From: Chloroflexota bacterium
Lineage (GTDB): Bacteria; Chloroflexota; Anaerolineae; Aggregatilineales; Phototrophicaceae
DNA: 64,000 nt
Assembly (NCBI GenBank): GCA_026709625.1
Contig: JAPOSR010000054.1
Coordinates: forward strand, 1-64,000
Direction: 5' to 3'
The notes below the pieces were generated by a model that saw nothing but the letters and a program-made list of their open reading frames with translations, did not search any database and was not told the origin of the DNA. Below are positions 43,561 through 52,807 of the stretch, one piece after another; within the stretch, counting starts at the first letter, position 1, and every line of letters starts with the position of its first letter. The translations under genes were made by a program, and so were the position numbers.

Positions 43561-44316
43561 TCAGGCAGACGCGGGAAGCCGCTTGCCATTGCGCAGCACC
43601 TGCTCGGCGCGGGCATGAAAGCCTGTGCCAGCCCGATTCATAATCGGCTCGGGAGAATACTGCGCCAGGTAGCACCGCCGATAGTTGTCGGTCAGGTTGG
43701 CGCTGCTGCGATGAAAGGTGCGACTGCTGAAGACGACGATGCTGCCAGCAGGCACCAGCGCGGGCAGGCCGGGGTCATCGCCATGATAGCCGACTCGATC
43801 CTTTGTCCGTTCTTCTGTGTCATGTTCGGCAATCTCATCGCTGTCGGCGCGGCCATCCCGCGAATAGGGCAGGATGTAGACAGTGCCGTTTTCTTCGCTC
43901 ATATCATCCAGGGCGCACCAGCAGGACAGGTACGGCTGGTGATAGTGTCCGACATAACCCGAGTCCTGGTGCCAGGCGAACTTGGTGTCGGTATCAGCCG
44001 CCTTGACGACATACTGCTCATTAAACAGGTAGGCGGTATCGCCCAGGGTGGCTCGGCAGATGTCCGCCATTAGCTGGCTGAACAGGAAATCGGTCATAAT
44101 GGGGCTGGTGGCGCTGCGGTTGCTGATGAAATAGCGCTTTTTGTAATGCGAAATGTTGTGCGATGTCGCGCCTCTGGCTTCCATCTCGCGGTCAAACTGC
44201 TCGACCATCCGCATACACTCCTCGCGCAGCGCGGCCAACATGTCAGCTGGGATGACCGATTCCAATATGAAGTAGCCTTCGTTATGGTATTGTTCGACTT
44301 GTTGAGGCTTTATCAT
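43561..44316 (-). CDS. Phytanoyl-CoA dioxygenase (PhyH) family protein
   Basis: A 251-aa Fe(II)/2-oxoglutarate oxygenase. The iron site is FAWHQDSGYVG (His and Asp, ~117-119) and the later His in TFHRSSANLTDNYRRCY, with the Arg expected to hold 2-oxoglutarate. LSCWCALDDMSEENGTVYILP is the family's middle strand. Substrates include lipids and small metabolites; unknown here. ATG 44316 is used. A TATACT on the minus strand near 44357 is the likely -10. It ends four bases after the stop of the convergent polyferredoxin gene. Confidence 0.92.
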   Translation of the reverse strand: MIKPQQVEQYHNEGYFILESVIPADMLAALREECMRMVEQFDREMEARGATSHNISHYKKRYFISNRSATSPIMTDFLFSQLMADICRATLGDTAYLFNEQYVVKAADTDTKFAWHQDSGYVGHYHQPYLSCWCALDDMSEENGTVYILPYSRDGRADSDEIAEHDTEERTKDRVGYHGDDPGLPALVPAGSIVVFSSRTFHRSSANLTDNYRRCYLAQYSPEPIMNRAGTGFHARAEQVLRNGKRLPASA

Positions 44317-44505
44317 GACGATGCCTTTTGTTCTCACCCGCTAATCGTGAACCCCAGTATAGCCACAGGCGCGCCGCGCTGTAAATCGCGACTGGGTACA
44401 GGTCCATGGCCAATCGCGTCAAACTAATTTCCCACAGCGCCCCTACAGCGCTTAATCCTTTTGCATTATTTTCCTGGTTCAGACTGAATCACAAGGAGGC
44501 GCGGC

Positions 44506-45915
44506 ATGTCCAGGCGCACACGCAAAGACAAGCGACCCAATATCCTGCTCTTTCTCACCGATGATCATGGCGCTTGGGCGACTGGCGCTTATGGCAACGA
44601 AGAAGTGCAGACGCCAACGTTGGACTCGCTGGCGCGGCTGGGTGCCCGTTTCACTCGCGCATATACGCCCACGCCAGTTTGTTCGCCAGCGCGCGCTTGC
44701 CTGCTGACCGGCAAAACCGCTTCGCAGCTCGGCATTCACGATTGGCTCGAAGAAGCCGTGCCCGAGATCGGCGAACGTGATTGGCTGGCGGGCTCGCGCA
44801 CGCTCTTCGACTGGCTTGCCGAGGCCGGCTATCACACTGGCTTGAGCGGCAAGTGGCACCTGGGCCAGTCGCATCTGCCTCCGTCCGGCGCCGATTATCA
44901 TTTCGGGCTGCCCGGCTGGCAGGGCGCTCACAACGGCACCTATACCTATGTCCGCAATGGCGACCTGGTCGAGTTGGACGGCAACAAAAGCCGCTTCATC
45001 ACCGATCATGCCATCGAGTTTCTGGATGCCGCGCCTGCCGACAAACCGTTCTTCCTGAATGTCGGGTATATCGCCACGCATTCGCCCTATCAGCAAAGCG
45101 CGCATGACCCCCAACAGACGGCGCGTTATCAACAGTGCGCATTTGACGAAATCCCACCCTATCAGCCGCACGCCTGGGTGAAAAACGAAGGTGGCGGAAA
45201 CGCGCTGAGCGCCAAAGACCTGCGCGACCGCTACATCGGCTATTATGCCGCCGTCAGCGAGATCGACGCCAACATCGCCCGCATCATCGACGCGCTCAGT
45301 CGGCGCGGGATGCGCGAAGACACCATCATCATATATACATCCGACCATGGCTGCGCTATGGGTCATCAAGGTTTCTTTGGCAAAGGCAACAGCACGCGCC
45401 CGCTGAATATGTACGACATCTCGCTGCAGGTGCCATTGATTGTGGCTGGCGCGAAGCTGCCCGCGCAGATCGCCCATTTCCAAGTCGATCATTGCGATAC
45501 CTTCCATACAATCTGCGAACTGGCCGGCGGCGAACTGCCCGGGGACGGAGCCTTCGCTGGCAGGTCCTATGCGCCCGCGCTCTGCGGCAGGGGCATGATT
45601 TGGAACAATACGCGCTATGGCGAATATGGCGACTTGCGCATGATCCGCGACGAGCAGTGGAAGCTGGTTTGGCGCTATCCCGATGGTCCTCACGATCTCT
45701 TTGACCTGGCCGCGGATGCCGGCGAGCGCCGCAATATCTTCACGCAGCAGCCAGCAGTGGCATCACAGCTCAAGACGCGGCTGGATGCCTACTTTGCTCG
45801 CCATGAATCGCCACAGAAATCGGGCCTGCGCGTCAAGCAGCTGCCGGCGCACAACAGCGAAAATGAAGCCTGGCGAGACGGCCGACGCGAGGCGCGGGGT
45901 TTGCAACGATATTAG
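44506..45915 (+). CDS. Cysteine-type sulfatase
   Basis: A 469-aa arylsulfatase-like enzyme. Metal Asp residues are in NILLFLTDDHG. The active-site motif is CSPAR (Cys59), which a maturase must oxidise to formylglycine, followed by ACLLTGK. GLSGKWHLGQ and YTSDHGCAMGHQGFFGKG complete the active site. No signal peptide is visible, so it is cytosolic or exported by another route. It cleaves sulfate esters (sugar or aryl). AAGGAGG precedes ATG 44506. The maturase candidate is at 55838. The stop overlaps the stop of the convergent PPC gene. Confidence 0.95.
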   Translation: MSRRTRKDKRPNILLFLTDDHGAWATGAYGNEEVQTPTLDSLARLGARFTRAYTPTPVCSPARACLLTGKTASQLGIHDWLEEAVPEIGERDWLAGSRTLFDWLAEAGYHTGLSGKWHLGQSHLPPSGADYHFGLPGWQGAHNGTYTYVRNGDLVELDGNKSRFITDHAIEFLDAAPADKPFFLNVGYIATHSPYQQSAHDPQQTARYQQCAFDEIPPYQPHAWVKNEGGGNALSAKDLRDRYIGYYAAVSEIDANIARIIDALSRRGMREDTIIIYTSDHGCAMGHQGFFGKGNSTRPLNMYDISLQVPLIVAGAKLPAQIAHFQVDHCDTFHTICELAGGELPGDGAFAGRSYAPALCGRGMIWNNTRYGEYGDLRMIRDEQWKLVWRYPDGPHDLFDLAADAGERRNIFTQQPAVASQLKTRLDAYFARHESPQKSGLRVKQLPAHNSENEAWRDGRREARGLQRY

Positions 45916-47804
45916 GGGCGCTGCAGCGACACCTCTAGGGTGATGCCGTCGCCCACGCCAGCCTTTTCCAGCGTCAGCAGCGCTGGCCCGCCCATCGGCA
46001 TCACAAAAGGCAGCGGCAGCGCATCGGGCAGGCCCATGGTGCTGTGCGCCATGACTTCCATGCCATCAATGCTGACGCGCGCAAACAGGTCGGCGACAGC
46101 CCCGCCACGTTTGACGATATGCAAGACCAGCAATTCGGCGGCTGCCGCATCAAAGACAAAGCGATCGCGGACAGATTTGTCGTTCAGCGTCACAGTCACG
46201 GCGCTTTCATCCAGTTGGCGCACGGGATTGCGCGCCAGCCGCAAGACTCCGCCGCCAGCCCGCTCGTCAAAGCTCGCTACCACCAGGATGTAGTCGCCCG
46301 ACTGCTCTATGGCGAGATTGCTGAGCTCAGCATCCAGCCCGCCGCCGCTGTCATCATCAAAGGCGACTGCGCGGCCATCTGGCGCGACCAACCGCAGTAG
46401 GCTATCCAGCGAGCCGCCTGTGTCGATACTGATGGTCACGATGTCGCCAGCCGATAAAGCCAGCCGGTAATAGAGCCGGGGCGCTTCGCTTGTCAGCGCA
46501 AAGACGGTCTCGCCAGAGCGCAAGGGCGTCGGGCGCGCTTCAGCAATCACCACATGGAAACTGCCCGACTCGGCCGCCTGCGCCATCATCAGCGGCTCGC
46601 CAGCGATTGCGAGTTGATAGCTTCCGCTGTATGGCAGAACCAGCGGGCCCAGGATGGCGTTCCTGCCGCCGCGGCGATTGTCACTGGTGACGAGCTGAGC
46701 CTCGTCCCGCCCAACCAACACAGCCGCAGGGGCGAATTCAGCCGACTCCACGCGAATCTCGACTACCTGCCCGGCTGTGCCCTGGAAGCTGACCTGCGCT
46801 GCCCCGCTTTGCAGGCGACTCTCGATAACCTGGGCGGGCGTGGCGGGGGGCGCCGGCGTCGCGGCTGTTGGCGCTGCGCCCACAATCAGCCTGTCCCGCG
46901 CCATTTCGCTGCCCTCGACATACAGCGCGATTGTATAGACGCCCTCGGCAAGACTGTCCGGCGTCGCGAAAAGCAAACTGGCTGCTCCATCGCTGGATGC
47001 CCGCGTCGAAAGCGCGTCGATCAAGGTGCCGTCTTCCGAAAGCAGCTGGGCGCTGACCGCGTCAAAGCCCGCCAGCCCAGCGACCTGCAATGTCACCGAT
47101 TCGCCTGCTTGCACAGACCGCGGGCGCACCTCGAGCCTTGTGTCGCGGACCAGCGGCTCTTCGATGATGAAGTCGGCCTGCGCAACCGGCAGCCCCGCTT
47201 CGTCATAGACAGCGAGGGTATGCGCGCCCGGCGTATCGCCCGCCTGCGCAGCGATCTCAAAGTCGATGCCGCCTGCCTGGCTGCTCTTGTGCGCGCGCCG
47301 ATACGCCAACTGCTGTGTATGGTCGGTGATGGTCTCGATGATGTAGGTCGTGTTGGGCAGCAAGCCAGCAATCTGCACAGTTTGCGGTCGTCCGAAAACA
47401 GCGCGCTGTGGCTGCACAATGGCTTGCGGGTCTGCGGGCTGCTGCGCCGGCGCGGTCAGCTCAAATTCACCTTGCGCCACCACGATGTCACTTCGCAATG
47501 TCCGAACCCGCACATGATAGATACCCGGCTGGTCGCCGGCGGTGCTGTGGATATGCAGCGGGATGTGGCCAGCCGCGTCGCTCTCTTTTTCTGTGGTGAA
47601 GACAGTCGCGCCTGCAAAGTCAATCCCGATGCGATAACGCGATTGCGCTTCCAAGCCGTCGATTTCGACCAGAAAATCAGCCATTTCGACTTCGCCAGCG
47701 GCTGGCGTTATGGACACGGAAGGCGCAACCTGGGCCGAGGCGTACAGCGACAGCCAGCAGAGCAGCCCGCATAGCCCGACAATCGCCCTATTTTTGATGA
47801 TCAT
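45912..47804 (-). CDS. Secreted protein with Ig-like and PPC domains
   Basis: A 630-aa protein. The signal peptide (~7-24, IVGLCGLLCWLSLYASA) is followed by three Ig-like/Big-type beta repeats (~28-330, each starting near PSVSITPAAGEV, QAIVQPQRAVFG and RDTRLEVRPRSV). A linker PTAATPAPPATPA follows, then two to three PPC-type sandwiches (~345-620, DSLLRLVAPDGRAV..DDDSGGG). No enzyme motif. It is probably an extracellular structural or adhesion protein. ATG 47804 is chosen because the longer open frame runs into repeat copy B. Confidence 0.8.
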   Translation of the reverse strand: MIIKNRAIVGLCGLLCWLSLYASAQVAPSVSITPAAGEVEMADFLVEIDGLEAQSRYRIGIDFAGATVFTTEKESDAAGHIPLHIHSTAGDQPGIYHVRVRTLRSDIVVAQGEFELTAPAQQPADPQAIVQPQRAVFGRPQTVQIAGLLPNTTYIIETITDHTQQLAYRRAHKSSQAGGIDFEIAAQAGDTPGAHTLAVYDEAGLPVAQADFIIEEPLVRDTRLEVRPRSVQAGESVTLQVAGLAGFDAVSAQLLSEDGTLIDALSTRASSDGAASLLFATPDSLAEGVYTIALYVEGSEMARDRLIVGAAPTAATPAPPATPAQVIESRLQSGAAQVSFQGTAGQVVEIRVESAEFAPAAVLVGRDEAQLVTSDNRRGGRNAILGPLVLPYSGSYQLAIAGEPLMMAQAAESGSFHVVIAEARPTPLRSGETVFALTSEAPRLYYRLALSAGDIVTISIDTGGSLDSLLRLVAPDGRAVAFDDDSGGGLDAELSNLAIEQSGDYILVVASFDERAGGGVLRLARNPVRQLDESAVTVTLNDKSVRDRFVFDAAAAELLVLHIVKRGGAVADLFARVSIDGMEVMAHSTMGLPDALPLPFVMPMGGPALLTLEKAGVGDGITLEVSLQRP

Positions 47805-47849
47805 CGCTACGTCTCTTTTCTGTCGCGGATGCCGCAAAACGAGTTCATA

Positions 47850-48056
47850 CTGCCTGCCAGTATAGGGAATGGTGATTTTGATGGATATGCTTTGCTTTGC
47901 CCCCCCACCCCAAACCCCTCCCCGACCGCCTGTGTCTACGCGGCGCAAAAATGAGGGAGGGGCTGCCATGCTGCGGAAGCGCAGGCAAAACTCCCCTTCC
48001 CTCGTTCTGGGGGCAAGGGGCCGGGGGATGGGGAGCTTGGTTGCCATATCCACGCA
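47850..48056 (-). repeat. Dispersed GC-rich repeat, copy B
   Basis: On the minus strand it starts TGCGTGGATATGGCAACC at 48056 and runs through CCCCTTGCCCCCAGAACG, GGGAAGGGGAG, CTTCCGCAGCATGGCAG and CTCCCTCAT, then GCGCCGCGTAGACACAGGC and a final G-rich palindrome arm. It matches copy A block for block. Confidence 0.87.
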
Positions 48057-48082
48057 GTTACCACTACCCTAGTATAGCATCT

Positions 48083-48111
48083 TTGATAGCGAGGCTTGTC
48101 TGAATTACAAT
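48083..48111 (+). promoter_or_regulatory. Near-consensus promoter for leaderless holB
   Basis: TTGATA (48083-48088), 17 bases, TACAAT (48106-48111). Transcription should start at about 48118, the A of the ATG, giving a leaderless message. Confidence 0.7.
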
Positions 48112-48117
48112 GTGGGC

Positions 48118-49143
48118 ATGGCTGGCGCGATGGATGGCAAGGCGAGTTGGCGCGTAATCGGGCACGATTGGGCGGTGGATTTTCTGCGCCGCGGCTTGCT
48201 TATGGGCCGCAGCCGCCATGCGTATTTGATCAGTGGCAGCGCTTCGCTGGGCAAGATGACCTTGGCGCGCAACTTTGCCATGGCGCTGAATTGCCAAGCT
48301 GCCGACCCGAGCGCCCGCCCCTGCTGGCAGTGCCGAACCTGCAAATCCATCGCTAGTGAATCCGACCCCGACCTGCTGCTGGCGGCTGGAGAAGCTGGCG
48401 CGCCGCTAAAGATTGACGCCATCCGCCAGGTGACGCGCATGCTGGCGCTGAAGCCTTATGCCGCTCGCTTTCGTGTCGCAGTCTTCTCCGACTTCGACCA
48501 GATCGCGCCGCTGGCGCAGGACGCGCTGTTGAAGACCTTGGAAGAACCCGCGTCCCATGCCATTCTCATCTTGCTGGCTGACAATATCGAGCGCGTTTTG
48601 CCCACCATCCGCAGCCGCTCGCAGCATATCCCGCTGCGGCCCGTCCCACCGTATTTGATCGCCGAGCAGCTAATGGCGCGTGGCTGCCCGACCGAGCAAG
48701 CCGAGTTCATTGCGCGCTTGAGCAACGGCCGCATGGGCTGGGCATTGGCTGCGCTGGCAGACGCCTCTGTATTGGCGTTCCGCGCCGAAATGATCGACCT
48801 GCTCTGCGCAATCGTGGCTGGACGGCGCTTGCAGCGACTCAAAGTGGCGGACGATCTGGGCAAGCGCATCGGCCGCGACAAAGCCATGCTGCGCCGCATC
48901 CTGGAGTATTGGACGACATTTTGGCGCGATGTCCTGCTGCAATGCTGTGGAGAACCGGCGCAGCCTTGCAACAGCGACCGCAGCGCCGACATTCAGGCGT
49001 TGGCGGCACAGCTGCAAACGCCTGCCGTCCACGCCGCTATTGTCGCCACCCGCGCGACCATGAGCGCTTTGGCCACCAATGCCAACCTGCGCTTGCTTTT
49101 GGATGCGCTGTTTTTGGATTATCCGTGGCTAGCGCGGCGCTAG
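48118..49143 (+). CDS. holB: DNA polymerase III delta' subunit
   Basis: A 341-aa clamp-loader subunit. The Walker-A-like GSASLGKMT lies near 38-46, and the zinc module C-x9-C-x2-C-x2-C (CQAADPS..CWQCRTC) is at ~58-73. KIDAIRQV and VFSDFDQIAPLAQDALLKTLEEP are the delta' signatures. The arginine-finger area SRSQHIPL follows. The start at ATG 48118 fits the promoter; GTG 48112 and ATG 48130 are alternatives. The stop shares CTAG with the convergent oxidoreductase. Confidence 0.94.
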   Translation: MAGAMDGKASWRVIGHDWAVDFLRRGLLMGRSRHAYLISGSASLGKMTLARNFAMALNCQAADPSARPCWQCRTCKSIASESDPDLLLAAGEAGAPLKIDAIRQVTRMLALKPYAARFRVAVFSDFDQIAPLAQDALLKTLEEPASHAILILLADNIERVLPTIRSRSQHIPLRPVPPYLIAEQLMARGCPTEQAEFIARLSNGRMGWALAALADASVLAFRAEMIDLLCAIVAGRRLQRLKVADDLGKRIGRDKAMLRRILEYWTTFWRDVLLQCCGEPAQPCNSDRSADIQALAAQLQTPAVHAAIVATRATMSALATNANLRLLLDALFLDYPWLARR

Positions 49144-50177
49144 GTGATGGGCACCCAGTTGTCGGGCTTCTGGGCGGCTGCCAAGACCGAGTCTGGCACC
49201 AGCACGATTTTGCCGAGTCCCGCTGTTTTCTCCGCTCGTTGATGCGCTTGCCGCGCCTGGCTCAGTGGCAGCACTTCGTCGACCAGCGCGCGATAGTCAC
49301 CATCTGCCAAATGCTGCAGCAGCTCGGTCAAATCGTCAACCGCGATTGAACCGTGCGCGCCATGGATGCTCAGATTTCTGGCAACCAGGTCGCGGGCATC
49401 CAGCTTGACAAGCCGCTCGTCAAGCGCGCCCGTCAGCGTCAGCCGCCCGCGCGCCGCCAGCATATCCAGCGACTCGCCCAGGTCGAGCCGCGGGCCGGCG
49501 TGCAAGACGAGGTTTGCGCCAATGCCGTCTGTCGCCACCTTGACCTGGCGCACGAGGTCCTCACCCGCGTCTTCTAGCACAATATCCGCGCCGATGCCGC
49601 GCAGTCCTTCGGCATGTTCGAGCGGGCTGATGGCGATGACGCGCGCGCCGGCTTGACGGGCGATCTGTACTGCCGCCGCCCCCAAACTGCATGCCGCGCC
49701 ACGAATAACCAGTGTTTCCCCCGCTTGCAGGCGTCCATTGCGCATTAGCGCGAGGGTTGCATCGGCGAAGGCTGCGCCAGCCCCAACCGCCGCTTGAAAG
49801 TCGAGCTTCTCGGGCAGGCGCGCCAGATGCTGCGCCGCTATGCAGCAGGCTTCGGCATACGCGCCATCAATCTCGCAGCCCAGCTCGTCAAAGCAGGCAA
49901 AGACGCGGTCGCCAACCTGCCAGCCCGCCACATTCTCGCCCAACTTTGCTATCGTGCCCGCCACATCGCCACCGAGGATGTGCGGCAGGGGCTTGCGGAT
50001 GATGAAGCGTCCGCTGCGCAAATGAAGATCGCGCGGGTTGACCGAGGCGGCCCGCACTTTGATTCGTACCTCGCCGGCGGCGGGCTCGGGCAGCCACCGA
50101 CGCGCAACTTTTAAGACGCGCGGCTTGCCGATAGCATCGATGATGACAGCGCGCATGGTCTCGCGCGGTTGCGCCAT
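49140..50177 (-). CDS. Quinone-oxidoreductase-like MDR protein
   Basis: A 345-aa zinc-free medium-chain reductase (quinone reductase/enoyl reductase type). The N-terminal half has VNPRDLHLRSG and HILGGDVAGTIAKLGENV. The NADPH-binding run is GETLVIRGAACSLGAAAVQIARQ. Substrate unknown. The start ATG 50177 has a strong GGGGGGAG ribosome site, so it is preferred over ATG 50156 (the usual MDR start). Confidence 0.9.
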   Translation of the reverse strand: MAQPRETMRAVIIDAIGKPRVLKVARRWLPEPAAGEVRIKVRAASVNPRDLHLRSGRFIIRKPLPHILGGDVAGTIAKLGENVAGWQVGDRVFACFDELGCEIDGAYAEACCIAAQHLARLPEKLDFQAAVGAGAAFADATLALMRNGRLQAGETLVIRGAACSLGAAAVQIARQAGARVIAISPLEHAEGLRGIGADIVLEDAGEDLVRQVKVATDGIGANLVLHAGPRLDLGESLDMLAARGRLTLTGALDERLVKLDARDLVARNLSIHGAHGSIAVDDLTELLQHLADGDYRALVDEVLPLSQARQAHQRAEKTAGLGKIVLVPDSVLAAAQKPDNWVPIT

Positions 50178-50247
50178 ACGGCTCCCCCCGATATTCGCTG
50201 CTGGCTACGCGGCAAGTCTAGCGCAATCGCGGGTGACTGTAAACCGG

Positions 50248-50520
50248 TCAGGCGCGCGGAAACCGGGCGGCATTGCGGGCGCGGGCTTTGGCGATTTCGG
50301 CTGCGCGACTGCGGGGCGGTGCGCTGGTTTCCAGCGATTCCAGCAGGCGCGCTGTCGCCCCCGCCACTTCACGGACAGCGCGTTCAAATGCCAGCTGGTT
50401 GCGCGTCGATGGTTTGCGAAAGCCGCTGACCTTGCGCACATATTGCAGCGCGGCCGCTTCCATATCGGCGCGGCTGCTGGCTGGCTCATAATTGAAGAGC
50501 GGGCGAATGTTGCGGCACAT
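50248..50520 (-). CDS. DUF2277 family protein
   Basis: A 90-aa protein matching DUF2277 from end to end: MCRNIRPLFN, ALQYVRKVSGFRKPS, then AFERAVREVAGAT and a basic RSRAAEIAKARARNAARF tail. Small, helical, function not known. It is 21 bases downstream of the phosphoesterase gene and probably in its operon. Confidence 0.9.
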   Translation of the reverse strand: MCRNIRPLFNYEPASSRADMEAAALQYVRKVSGFRKPSTRNQLAFERAVREVAGATARLLESLETSAPPRSRAAEIAKARARNAARFPRA

Positions 50521-50541
50521 GAACAGTTCCTTTCAGCGCAT

Positions 50542-51423
50542 TCAGTCTCGGCGCAGTTGGCTGGTCGCATCGTGGTATGCTGGCAGGAGATACGGGCGGG
50601 TATCGGCGATACGCATGAACGCGTCCAACAGAGCCGGGCTGTCTGGGGCATGCGGATTGTTCGCCTGCTTCCACCGGTAGTAGGGATAAACTTGCAGGCG
50701 GGCGCTGCGAAATTCTTCGATTGCCAGTCGCGCTACATTGCCGCCGCGCTCTGCGTATTGCATATCCGCAAAAGCAGTGAAAATCGGCTGCATGTCATAG
50801 TGAATGCGGCGATGCGCAAGCAGCTGCCAGCCGGTTTCACTGCCTTCGATGATCATATAGCTGGCGCTGAGCTCGCCATCCAGCGGCATGCCCACCGAAC
50901 CTGGGTTGAAGATCTGCCAGCGCCCCGTGTGCCGCTCCAGCGCAATATGGCTGTGCGCGCAGACAATCGCGCGCTCTGGCACGGAAGACAGCCAAGTTGT
51001 GATGACGCTTTCGGCTGTCTGTGGAAAGATCGCTTGCCATGGATTGCCCGGAATGCCGTGCACAACCCGCAGCGGCGGCGCATCGGGGAAGCGCAGACTC
51101 AATGAATCGGGTTGGCAGGCGAGCAGCCTGATGCCCTCTTCGCCCAGTTGTTCGCGCAGGATGGGTGGCAACGTGAAGCTCGACCAATGGGCTGGCGCGC
51201 GAACGGTGCCGAAGTCAAGCGCGTATAATTCGTTGTTGCCGCGCACGACAGCCCATCTGCGCTGCGTTACGACCTCCAGCGTTTCCCGCGAGAAGGGTCC
51301 CCAGTTGACGGTGTCGCCGGCCACGACCACCTGTTGCACGGCGAAGCGCTGCATATCGGCGATTACGGCTTCCAGCGCAGGCAAATTACCGTGGATATCC
51401 GCCAGCAGCGCCAGTCGAGTCAT
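50542..51423 (-). CDS. Metallophosphoesterase (calcineurin-like)
   Basis: A 293-aa protein. The metal and catalytic motifs are LADIHGN (8-14), VVAGDTVNWG (~34-43), RGNNE (~61-65) and CAHSHIA, followed by NPGSVGMP; this YfcE/MJ0936-like set binds two metals. C-terminal ~90 residues extend beyond the usual domain. Substrate unknown. Operon with DUF2277. Confidence 0.92.
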   Translation of the reverse strand: MTRLALLADIHGNLPALEAVIADMQRFAVQQVVVAGDTVNWGPFSRETLEVVTQRRWAVVRGNNELYALDFGTVRAPAHWSSFTLPPILREQLGEEGIRLLACQPDSLSLRFPDAPPLRVVHGIPGNPWQAIFPQTAESVITTWLSSVPERAIVCAHSHIALERHTGRWQIFNPGSVGMPLDGELSASYMIIEGSETGWQLLAHRRIHYDMQPIFTAFADMQYAERGGNVARLAIEEFRSARLQVYPYYRWKQANNPHAPDSPALLDAFMRIADTRPYLLPAYHDATSQLRRD

Positions 51424-51482
51424 TGCCTCGCCGCCCGGTTGGCTACAGCAATAAATACAGCTTGCAGCATTCGATTCACCAC

Positions 51483-52469
51483 TCAGCTTGTGTAGCCATT
51501 GGGATGCCGGCGGTGCCAGCGCCAGGCGGTTTGGATGATGGCTTGCAGGTCCTTGTACTGCGTCGCCCAGCCCAGTTCGCTGCCGATTTTGTCGCTATTG
51601 GCGATCAGCACAGGCAGGTCGCCCGCTCGCCGCGGCGATTCGCTGGTCGGGATGCGGTGCCCGGTGACCAGGCGGGCGGCTGCAATCACTTCGCGCACCG
51701 AATAGCCGCTGCCACTGCCCAGGTTATAGACGCGGCTCTTGCCATCGCTCAGCGCCTCCAGCCCCTGGATATGCGCTCGCGCCAGGTCTTGCACATGCAC
51801 ATAATCGCGGATGCAGCTGCCATCGGGCGTGTCATAATCGGTCCCGTAAATATCGATTGCGTCGCGCTGCCCCAGCGCCACTTGCAGCACCAGCGGGATA
51901 AGGTGCGATTCGGGGTCGTGCGCCTCGCCGATGTGTCCGTCTGGGTGCGCGCCACAGGCATTGAAGTAGCGCAGGCAGCAGAATGCCATGCCAAAGAGCC
52001 GCTCCATCCACAGCAGCAGCCGCTCAGCCATATATTTGGTTTCGCCATAGACGCTGCCGGGCAGCAGCGCCTCGTTTTCATGGATCGGGATGTGCGCGGG
52101 CTGGTCATATAGGTTGGCCGTCGACGACAGGATGAACCGTTTGACGCCACGCTGGCTGGCGCATTCCAGCAGGTTGATGATGGTGTAGAGGTTGTCGCGC
52201 AGGTATAAAAATGGCTGCTGCATGCTTTCGCCGACAAGGATGCGCGAGGCGAAGTGCATGATGCCGGTGAATTCATGCGCCGCGAAGAGCGCCCCCAGCG
52301 CCGCCTGGTCGTGCAGGTCGCCTTCGATCAAGCGCGCAGCCGGGTGCACAGCCGCGCGATGTCCGGTGCTCAAGTTGTCAAAAACCACCACGTGATAGCC
52401 GCCTTCGACCAGCATCTGCACCACATGGCTGCCGATGTAGCCGGCACCGCCCGTCACCAAAATCGTCAT
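51483..52469 (-). CDS. galE: UDP-glucose 4-epimerase
   Basis: A 328-aa short-chain dehydrogenase-type epimerase. The NAD site is [12 protein letters not shown] (5-16), followed by [10 protein letters not shown], the catalytic SSTAN.. and YGETKYMAE (Tyr and Lys, ~148-152), [14 protein letters not shown], and [19 protein letters not shown]. It interconverts UDP-glucose and UDP-galactose, feeding glycan synthesis. Standard length. Confidence 0.97.
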   Translation of the reverse strand: MTILVTGGAGYIGSHVVQMLVEGGYHVVVFDNLSTGHRAAVHPAARLIEGDLHDQAALGALFAAHEFTGIMHFASRILVGESMQQPFLYLRDNLYTIINLLECASQRGVKRFILSSTANLYDQPAHIPIHENEALLPGSVYGETKYMAERLLLWMERLFGMAFCCLRYFNACGAHPDGHIGEAHDPESHLIPLVLQVALGQRDAIDIYGTDYDTPDGSCIRDYVHVQDLARAHIQGLEALSDGKSRVYNLGSGSGYSVREVIAAARLVTGHRIPTSESPRRAGDLPVLIANSDKIGSELGWATQYKDLQAIIQTAWRWHRRHPNGYTS

Positions 52470-52549
52470 GGTTTCGCTCCTGTCACGCGCTGATTATAGC
52501 CCTGCCGCCACTGGGTACAAGACAGCGCATCGATTTTCCCAAGCGCGCG

Positions 52550-52555
52550 TATAAT
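52550..52555 (+). promoter_or_regulatory. TATAAT -10 box of the small membrane protein gene
   Basis: Consensus -10; transcription should start at about 52562, giving a leader of 13 bases or fewer before ATG 52575. Confidence 0.6.
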
Positions 52556-52574
52556 ACGCAAACCCGAATTGACG

Positions 52575-52739
52575 ATGGACGCGGCAATGCGAGATGGAAA
52601 GCAGAGCGACACAGGTTGGTCGCAGGCAGAGCGGCGGTCTTTGCGGATGCTGCTGCGCATGGGGCTGATCTTGCTGCTGGCGATCGCCGTGGCGGGCACA
52701 ATCGCGGCGCTGCTGGCTTCGGCGCTGGGCACGATTTAA
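52575..52739 (+). CDS. Small single-pass membrane protein, 54 aa
   Basis: A short gene of 54 codons: a basic/polar N-terminal 28 residues (MRDGKQSDTGW; ERRSLRMLLR), then one strongly hydrophobic helix of about 25 residues (GLILLLAIAVAGTIAALLAS) ending LGTI. The hydrophobic part, the consensus -10 just upstream and the clean stop support it as real. The start may be the inner ATG at 52587. No family recognised. Confidence 0.65.
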   Translation: MDAAMRDGKQSDTGWSQAERRSLRMLLRMGLILLLAIAVAGTIAALLASALGTI

Positions 52740-52807
52740 TGGCGAAAGCGTGACTTCGCGTGCGCGGCTGTGGTAAACTTCTGGCCGAAGATTGAGGATA
52801 CATCGTC

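Larger units (their letters stand above)
47805..48117. other. Intergenic region between PPC gene and holB
   Basis: A 313-base gap, mostly filled by repeat copy B (about 47850-48056) on the minus strand, then the holB promoter. No gene seen. Confidence 0.7.

Noticed and set aside
47805-48053. N-terminal extension of the PPC-domain protein
   Set aside because: It translates repeat copy B; a signal peptide begins at 47804.
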